Positions 13,624 through 18,042 of a stretch of 18,042 nt of DNA are shown here, piece by piece. The DNA is from Synergistaceae bacterium. GTDB lineage: Bacteria > Synergistota > Synergistia > Synergistales > Aminobacteriaceae. The stretch is from the NCBI GenBank assembly GCA_031289165.1, contig JAITPZ010000205.1, positions 1 through 18,042 on the forward strand. The letters are read 5' to 3'. The notes under the pieces were generated by a model that saw only the letters and a list, made by a program, of their open reading frames with translations, did not search any database and had not been told where the DNA came from. Within the stretch, counting starts at the first letter, position 1. Each line of letters opens with the position of its first letter. A program made the position numbers and the translations under genes.

Positions 13624-15654
13624 TCAGCGACTCTCCTGGGCTTCCGACAGGTACCGCGAGACCGTGGAAATCAGTATGGAGGAGTTTACGGGTTTTCCCA
13701 GGTGAAAATCCATGCCCGCTTTCAGTGCCGCGTCGACGTCTTCCTGATAGGTATGGGCCGTCAGGGCAATGATCGGAATCGTGCTGGCCCATTCGGCATC
13801 CATTGTGCGGATCGCCCGGGTTGCCTCATAACCGTCCATGTTCGGCATGGAGATATCCATCAGGATGAGGTCGATTTCATCCTCCAGGGTGCCTACTATT
13901 TTAAGCGCCTGGAGGCCATCCTTCGCTTCGAGCATCATCGCGCCGGTGTCCCTGAGGGCCAGCCTCACTACCGCCCGATTTGTAGCGATGTCGTCGACCA
14001 CGAGGATTTTCTTCCCCGAAAAATTTACGGTGGGGGGCTGATTTGCGATAACGGGCATCACCTGGATTTCTTTCGACTCGGCCCTGTCGAAGGCAACCTC
14101 GAAAGAAAAAGCCGAGCCCTTTCCGATTTCGCTCTCTGCCGTGATGTTTCCTCCCATCATCCTGACAATGTGCTGGCAGACGGAGAGCTTGGACGCGATG
14201 CCGCCGTATTTGACGGCAATATTCCTGTCGATCGGGACAAATGCCTGGAACAGCATTTTTTGCTGCTCCGGTGAAATCCCTATGCCGGTGTCGCTCACGG
14301 TGAAGCGGATTCTGACGCGTTTTTCAGTTCTTTCATCGGGGTCGTTCAATTCCTTCAGCTCCGCGACAAAGCGAATCTCCCCGCCCGGATCGGTGAACTT
14401 CACGGCGTTGTTCAGGAGCGCGCCCAATGCCTGCAAAAGGCAGACCCGGTCGCCCCACACGGCGATATCCTCCACCTGCGAGGCGCAGGAAAAAAACGTG
14501 AGTTTTTTCGCCCTGCACTGCAGACCCGTCAGGTCGTTCAGGCTCTGACAGACGTCGGCGATGGAAAAAACGTCCCTCGAAAGCGTCAGTTTGCCGCTTT
14601 CGATGTTCGATATGTCCAGAATATCGTTCAGAGTGGTGAGCAGGCGCTGAGACGAGGCGAGAATCTGATTCATGGCCGCGACGACCTTTTCCCGGTCGTC
14701 CGCCTCATACAGAGCGGCCCTGGCCATTCCCATGATCGCGTTCATGGGGGTCCGCAGTTCATGGCTCATCTGGGCCAGAAATACGGTTTTGGCCCGCGAA
14801 GCCGCCTCCGCGTCCTCCTCGGCCTTTTTCAGGTCGGCGATCGTGAGGTTGATCTTTCGGTCCATGGACTTCATTGCCTCGGCCAGGCTCTCCAGCTCGT
14901 CATTGGTCCTGATGTCCAGGCCCCCGATGCTGGACAGGGCCTCCCCGTCCTCCGGCGCCAGGTATCTGTCGGCCGCTTTGGCCATGGTGTTGATGGGGAG
15001 GATGATGGTTCTCTGTATCATCAGCATATAATACAGGGCGGCGAAAACCGTCGTTATCAGAAGCGTGATTACGAGCAGCCGCAGGAGGTAAGCCCGGCGC
15101 TCCGCCACAATCTCGCTCATGGAAAAATCGGCGCCCACGTAGCCCACCAGTTCGCCCCCGCCGTTATGTATCGGTTCGTAAACGGACAGGAGCCAGCCCC
15201 ATCGACCCTCGCTGATGATGGGATCGACAAGTCCGGCCAGCGCCTGCCGGGTAAATTCGGGATAATTTTCATCGAAATCGTCGAACTGGCCCAGTTCGGC
15301 GGTGTTTTCCTCGTCGGCGTCATAGATGAAATGCCAGCCGGACTCCCCGGCCAGCCGGACCACGTAGAGATCCTGGACGGTGTTTTCCTTTCGGATATTG
15401 CGCATGAGCCCCAGGACATTTTCGTACGCCTGGTCTTTGACGCCCGTGGAAAGATACCGGTCCAGTGAATCTCCGTCGACGATATTTCTGATCGTTCGCG
15501 CGAGGTTCTGTCCCAGCCGGATATACTGGCGTTCCAGGGAGTTTCGGTATGTTTGATAACCGACAGCTATTGTGACGGCGCTCAGGGAGAGCGCCGCCAG
15601 GAGGATTAAAAATATCAGCCGGGTTCCCAGAGATCTTCGCGCTTTTTTCTTCAA
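13624..15654 (-). CDS. Hybrid sensor histidine kinase with Cache-like sensor and C-terminal receiver
   Basis: The protein has 676 residues from a TTG at 15654; the ribosome site is weak, so the start is moderately sure. Order: TM1 (about 12-33), an extracytoplasmic Cache-like domain (35-185) ending in GYVGADFSMSEI, TM2 (about 189-212), HAMP-like linker (213-266), coiled coil, HisKA with SHELRTP (His298), HATPase with N box ALLNNAVKF (N416) and DTGIGIS (D455), and a receiver with VVDD, phospho-acceptor Asp600 (LILMDISMPNMDGYE), Thr632 and Lys654. The usual G2 box GTGLGL is replaced by GGIASKL (484-490), so the ATP lid is atypical. No separate response regulator or output domain lies nearby, so phosphate must pass to a partner elsewhere. 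It is divergent from iorA, but regulation of that gene is not shown. The signal is unknown; Cache domains often bind amino or organic acids. Confidence 0.92.
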   Translation of the reverse strand: MKKKARRSLGTRLIFLILLAALSLSAVTIAVGYQTYRNSLERQYIRLGQNLARTIRNIVDGDSLDRYLSTGVKDQAYENVLGLMRNIRKENTVQDLYVVRLAGESGWHFIYDADEENTAELGQFDDFDENYPEFTRQALAGLVDPIISEGRWGWLLSVYEPIHNGGGELVGYVGADFSMSEIVAERRAYLLRLLVITLLITTVFAALYYMLMIQRTIILPINTMAKAADRYLAPEDGEALSSIGGLDIRTNDELESLAEAMKSMDRKINLTIADLKKAEEDAEAASRAKTVFLAQMSHELRTPMNAIMGMARAALYEADDREKVVAAMNQILASSQRLLTTLNDILDISNIESGKLTLSRDVFSIADVCQSLNDLTGLQCRAKKLTFFSCASQVEDIAVWGDRVCLLQALGALLNNAVKFTDPGGEIRFVAELKELNDPDERTEKRVRIRFTVSDTGIGISPEQQKMLFQAFVPIDRNIAVKYGGIASKLSVCQHIVRMMGGNITAESEIGKGSAFSFEVAFDRAESKEIQVMPVIANQPPTVNFSGKKILVVDDIATNRAVVRLALRDTGAMMLEAKDGLQALKIVGTLEDEIDLILMDISMPNMDGYEATRAIRTMDAEWASTIPIIALTAHTYQEDVDAALKAGMDFHLGKPVNSSILISTVSRYLSEAQESR

Positions 15655-15772
15655 TTTTCGATCATCCCTGCTTTACAGCCGTCCATAGGATATTCCTTAT
15701 CGCGAAGTATATCATATTATCTCTTACGGCGACTGTTTAGCGCGGCGCATTGAAATCTATGCCATTTTCCCC

Positions 15773-15788
15773 TGTGACTTCGTTCACA
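15773..15788 (+). promoter_or_regulatory. Perfect CRP/FNR-family-type operator TGTGA-N6-TCACA
   Basis: TGTGACTTCGTTCACA is an exact TGTGA/TCACA inverted repeat with a 6-nt spacer, the consensus of E. coli CRP. It lies in the divergent region, 63 nt before iorA, just upstream of a likely -10 box. Its overlap with the -35 position suggests repression, or activation from another start site. The regulator is not encoded in the window. Confidence 0.5.
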
Positions 15789-15793
15789 CAAAG

Positions 15794-15812
15794 TATATTA
15801 TCCGAATTCGGA
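15794..15812 (+). promoter_or_regulatory. Probable iorA -10 region and adjoining 12-bp palindrome
   Basis: TATATT (15794-15799) or TATTAT (15796-15801) is a reasonable -10 box. It is joined by the perfect palindrome TCCGAATTCGGA (15801-15812), placed about where transcription would start. There is no clear -35 hexamer, which would fit an activator-dependent or regulated promoter. Confidence 0.4.
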
Positions 15813-15850
15813 ACACGAACGGCAGCAGAAACTTTTTGGGGGTGTTTAAG

Positions 15851-17719
15851 ATGGGCAGAAAGGCGATGCTTTTGGGGAACGAAGCGATCGCGGAGGCGGT
15901 TGTCGCCGCCGGTTGCCAGGTTGCCACGGGCTACCCGGGAACTCCGTCCTCGGAAATTCTTCCCGCGATAGCCGCGTGCGCGGACAGGCTCTCCGCGCCG
16001 ACGCTGGCGGAGTGGGGGGCCAACGAGAAGATCGCTTTCGAGATGGCGATCGGCGCCGCCTTCGCGGGAGCGCGCACCTGTACGCTCATGAAGCAGGTGG
16101 GTCTCAACGTCGCCGCCGATTCCTTCATGACGGCGGCCCTTTACGAGCTGAAGGGTGGTATGCTGCTGATCTCCGCGGACGACCCCGGCCCGCACAGCTC
16201 ACAGAACGAGCAGGACAGCCGTTTCTTCGCGATGTTTGCCCGCGTGCCCTGTCTCGATCCGTCGGACGCCCTCGAGGCCGCGGCTATGGTGAAGGACGCG
16301 TACGCCCTCTCGGAGAAACACGGCGCGATCGTCATGCTGCGTCCGACGACGCGCGTCTCTCACTGTCGCCAGGTCATCGACCTCGTGGACTCCTTCGCAC
16401 CCGGATCAGAGGTGAAGTTCGACCGCAATCCCTCCCGCTGGGCGAGCCTGCCCGCCATTGTACGAAGCTCGAATCCCAAACACATCGCCAGATTCGAAGC
16501 CATTCGCGCGGAGTTCGAGACGGACTGGGGCAAATACAACTTCGAGCTTCCCGCGAAGGGAAAGGCGAAGCTGGGCATTATCTCCGCCGGGGTCAACTTT
16601 TCCATGCTCCGCGACCTTCTGAGGGAGTGGGGACGCGACGACATTTCCATTTTGAAGATCGGCACGCCCTGCCCTCTGCCTCTCAAATTGGTGGAGGGCT
16701 TTATCGCCCGTCACGAAAAGGTGCTGATTCTGGAGGAAACCTGCGCCGTCGTCGAGATGCAGCTTACCGACCGCACCAGGATTCAGGGGCGATGGAACGG
16801 CGTCGTCCCGGGCGCGGGCGAGCTGCTTCCCGAGGTGATCGAGCGCATTGTCCTCGGAGTTCTGGGCGAGACCCCGGCGAGGCGGGACACGTCCGATCTG
16901 GAGGCCGCCATCGACGAGCTGCGCGTGAGGCCGCGCCCGCCGCAGCTTTGCGCGGGCTGTCCGCATCGCGCCAGCTTCTTCGCCATTCGCAAAGGGATAC
17001 CGGGTGCGATCAACCCCTCGGATATCGGGTGCTACACCCTGGGCGTCAATCAAAAGGGAGTGGACGCGAGCCTTTGCATGGGCGGATCCGTGACGATGTC
17101 CTCGGGGTTTTACATGGCTCACAGGGTCACGGGGCAGGAGCGCCCCGTCGTCGCCACCATCGGCGATTCGACCTTCTTTCACACGGGCGTTTCCGGCCTG
17201 CTCTCCGCCGTCTACAACAGACACGCCTTCGTGCTCTGCGTTCTGGACAACAGCCTCACCGCCATGACGGGCGGGCAGTCGCACCCCGGACTCGGCGGCA
17301 AGCTCCGCAAAGGGGAAAAGGGCGTGGCGCTCTCCATCGAAAATGCCGCCCGCGGGTGCGGCGTGACGTTCGTTGAAACCGTAAAACCCTATGACGTCGC
17401 CGCGGGTGCGGACGTCGTGAAGCGCGCGTGGGAGCGCGCAAAATCCCAGGCGTCCCCGGCCGTCGTCATCTTCAAACATCCCTGCATGCTGCTGCGTGAG
17501 CCGCAGGACATCATTCCGATGTCCGTACTGCGGGATAAATGCGTTGGCTGCCGCTACTGCATCGATTACTTCGGCTGTCCGGGGCTCCCGTTCGACGAGA
17601 AAGCCAAAAAGGCGTCCATCGACATGCGTTACTGCGTTTCCTGCGGCGTCTGTCGGATCGTATGCCCGCACGGCGCCATTGCGGACAGGCCCGCCGCAAA
17701 GGGAGAGGAGGCGAGTTGA
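15851..17719 (+). CDS. iorA: Indolepyruvate:ferredoxin oxidoreductase, alpha subunit
   Basis: The protein has 622 residues from the ATG at 15851, with GGGGGTG 6 nt upstream; an in-frame TTG at 15836 overlaps that ribosome site and is rejected. With IorB the enzyme oxidatively decarboxylates aryl pyruvates (from Trp, Phe and Tyr transamination) to aryl-acetyl-CoA, reducing ferredoxin. Seen in order: N-terminal pyrimidine-binding domain (LLGNEAIAEA, GYPGTPSSEI), a central domain, the C-terminal half with CAGCPHRASFF (about 367), and the thiamine-diphosphate motif GDSTFFHTG through to LDNSLTAMTGGQ (Asp439 to Asn467). The tail carries two cluster motifs: C564, C567, C570, C576 and C595, C598, C601, C605. 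All key residues are present and the length is normal. The iorB start follows 2 nt after the stop, so they form an operon. Confidence 0.96.
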   Translation: MGRKAMLLGNEAIAEAVVAAGCQVATGYPGTPSSEILPAIAACADRLSAPTLAEWGANEKIAFEMAIGAAFAGARTCTLMKQVGLNVAADSFMTAALYELKGGMLLISADDPGPHSSQNEQDSRFFAMFARVPCLDPSDALEAAAMVKDAYALSEKHGAIVMLRPTTRVSHCRQVIDLVDSFAPGSEVKFDRNPSRWASLPAIVRSSNPKHIARFEAIRAEFETDWGKYNFELPAKGKAKLGIISAGVNFSMLRDLLREWGRDDISILKIGTPCPLPLKLVEGFIARHEKVLILEETCAVVEMQLTDRTRIQGRWNGVVPGAGELLPEVIERIVLGVLGETPARRDTSDLEAAIDELRVRPRPPQLCAGCPHRASFFAIRKGIPGAINPSDIGCYTLGVNQKGVDASLCMGGSVTMSSGFYMAHRVTGQERPVVATIGDSTFFHTGVSGLLSAVYNRHAFVLCVLDNSLTAMTGGQSHPGLGGKLRKGEKGVALSIENAARGCGVTFVETVKPYDVAAGADVVKRAWERAKSQASPAVVIFKHPCMLLREPQDIIPMSVLRDKCVGCRYCIDYFGCPGLPFDEKAKKASIDMRYCVSCGVCRIVCPHGAIADRPAAKGEEAS

Positions 17720-17721
17720 GA

Positions 17722-18042
17722 ATGATGGGATCGAATGGTAGAGAATCGAATATGCAGTACATTATTGTAGGCGTGGGCGGACAGGGCATTCTTTTCACCA
17801 GCAGAGTGCTGGGCAAAATCGCGATCGACAGGGGGCTTCCCGTAATCGGCAGCGAGGTGCATGGCATGGCGCAGCGCGGCGGGTCGGTGATCAGCCACTT
17901 CAGTGTCGGAGACTACAGCGGACCGCTCGTTACGGCCGGACGCGCCGACGTCGTGATGGCCTTCGACCAGAACGAGGGAATCCGCAACCTGGCGTTCCTG
18001 CGGGATGGAGGGACCTTCGTGGTCAATATGAACGACCCTGAC
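17722..18042 (+). CDS. iorB: Indolepyruvate:ferredoxin oxidoreductase, beta subunit (3' end outside window)
   Basis: The frame is open to the end of the window, leaving 107 residues. The start is taken at ATG 17722, with AGGAGG 10 nt upstream and 2 nt after the iorA stop. The conserved family start MQYIIVGVGGQGILF begins ten codons later at ATG 17752, which has a poorer ribosome site but is the better homology start. The visible part is the gamma-type domain of 2-oxoacid:ferredoxin oxidoreductases: GVGGQGI, then GSEVHGMAQRGGSVISHF, then ADVVMAFDQNEG. This subunit partners IorA in the alpha2beta2 enzyme. Both key motifs are intact. Confidence 0.94.
   Translation, partial: MMGSNGRESNMQYIIVGVGGQGILFTSRVLGKIAIDRGLPVIGSEVHGMAQRGGSVISHFSVGDYSGPLVTAGRADVVMAFDQNEGIRNLAFLRDGGTFVVNMNDPD

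Noticed and set aside
16406..17671. Minus-strand frame of 421 codons opposite iorA
   Set aside because: Shadow frame of a gene with complete TPP and Fe-S motifs.

Overview
The window is a high-GC bacterial chromosome segment. It has frequent GTG/TTG starts, a V-type ATPase subunit, amino-acid-type ferredoxin oxidoreductase genes (iorA, iorB), oxygen-sensitive Fe-S enzymes, and a DUF3798/ABC/DUF6672-like transport cassette. Together these suggest an anaerobic, amino-acid-fermenting bacterium, most plausibly of the Synergistota. That placement is inferred from gene content and style, not from a marker-gene comparison. No rRNA, tRNA, CRISPR, IS element or phage gene was recognised.

Left part (1-4644). 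The 3' end of a V-type ATPase subunit D gene runs into a very strong bidirectional terminator. It faces three minus-strand genes, transcribed in the order exported S9 prolyl-oligopeptidase-family peptidase, MsrA-like protein, ApbA/PanE-family reductase. The MsrA-like protein lacks the catalytic cysteine and is preceded by a 50-nt self-complementary leader element. The gaps and a good -10 box before the reductase suggest separate transcripts.

Middle (4645-13485, plus strand). First come a small two-helix membrane protein and a stand-alone aldo/keto reductase with two C-terminal [4Fe-4S] motifs. Then comes the most interesting block. It holds a secreted DUF3798 protein (putative solute-binding protein), an intergenic terminator, a DUF819 multi-pass membrane protein, a tandem-NBD ATPase with a degenerate second site, two different BPD_transp_2-type permeases and a small membrane-anchored DUF6672-like protein. 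The last four are joined by overlaps of 8, 4 and 0 nt and close with a terminator. They look like one ABC importer of unknown substrate, with architecture closest to nucleoside (BmpA/NupA-type) importers.

Right part (13486-18042). A minus-strand orphan hybrid sensor histidine kinase with an extracytoplasmic sensor domain is divergent from iorA and the start of iorB, the indolepyruvate:ferredoxin oxidoreductase subunits. A perfect TGTGA-N6-TCACA palindrome and a second 12-bp palindrome flank the likely iorA -10 region, suggesting CRP/FNR-family control of aromatic amino acid fermentation.
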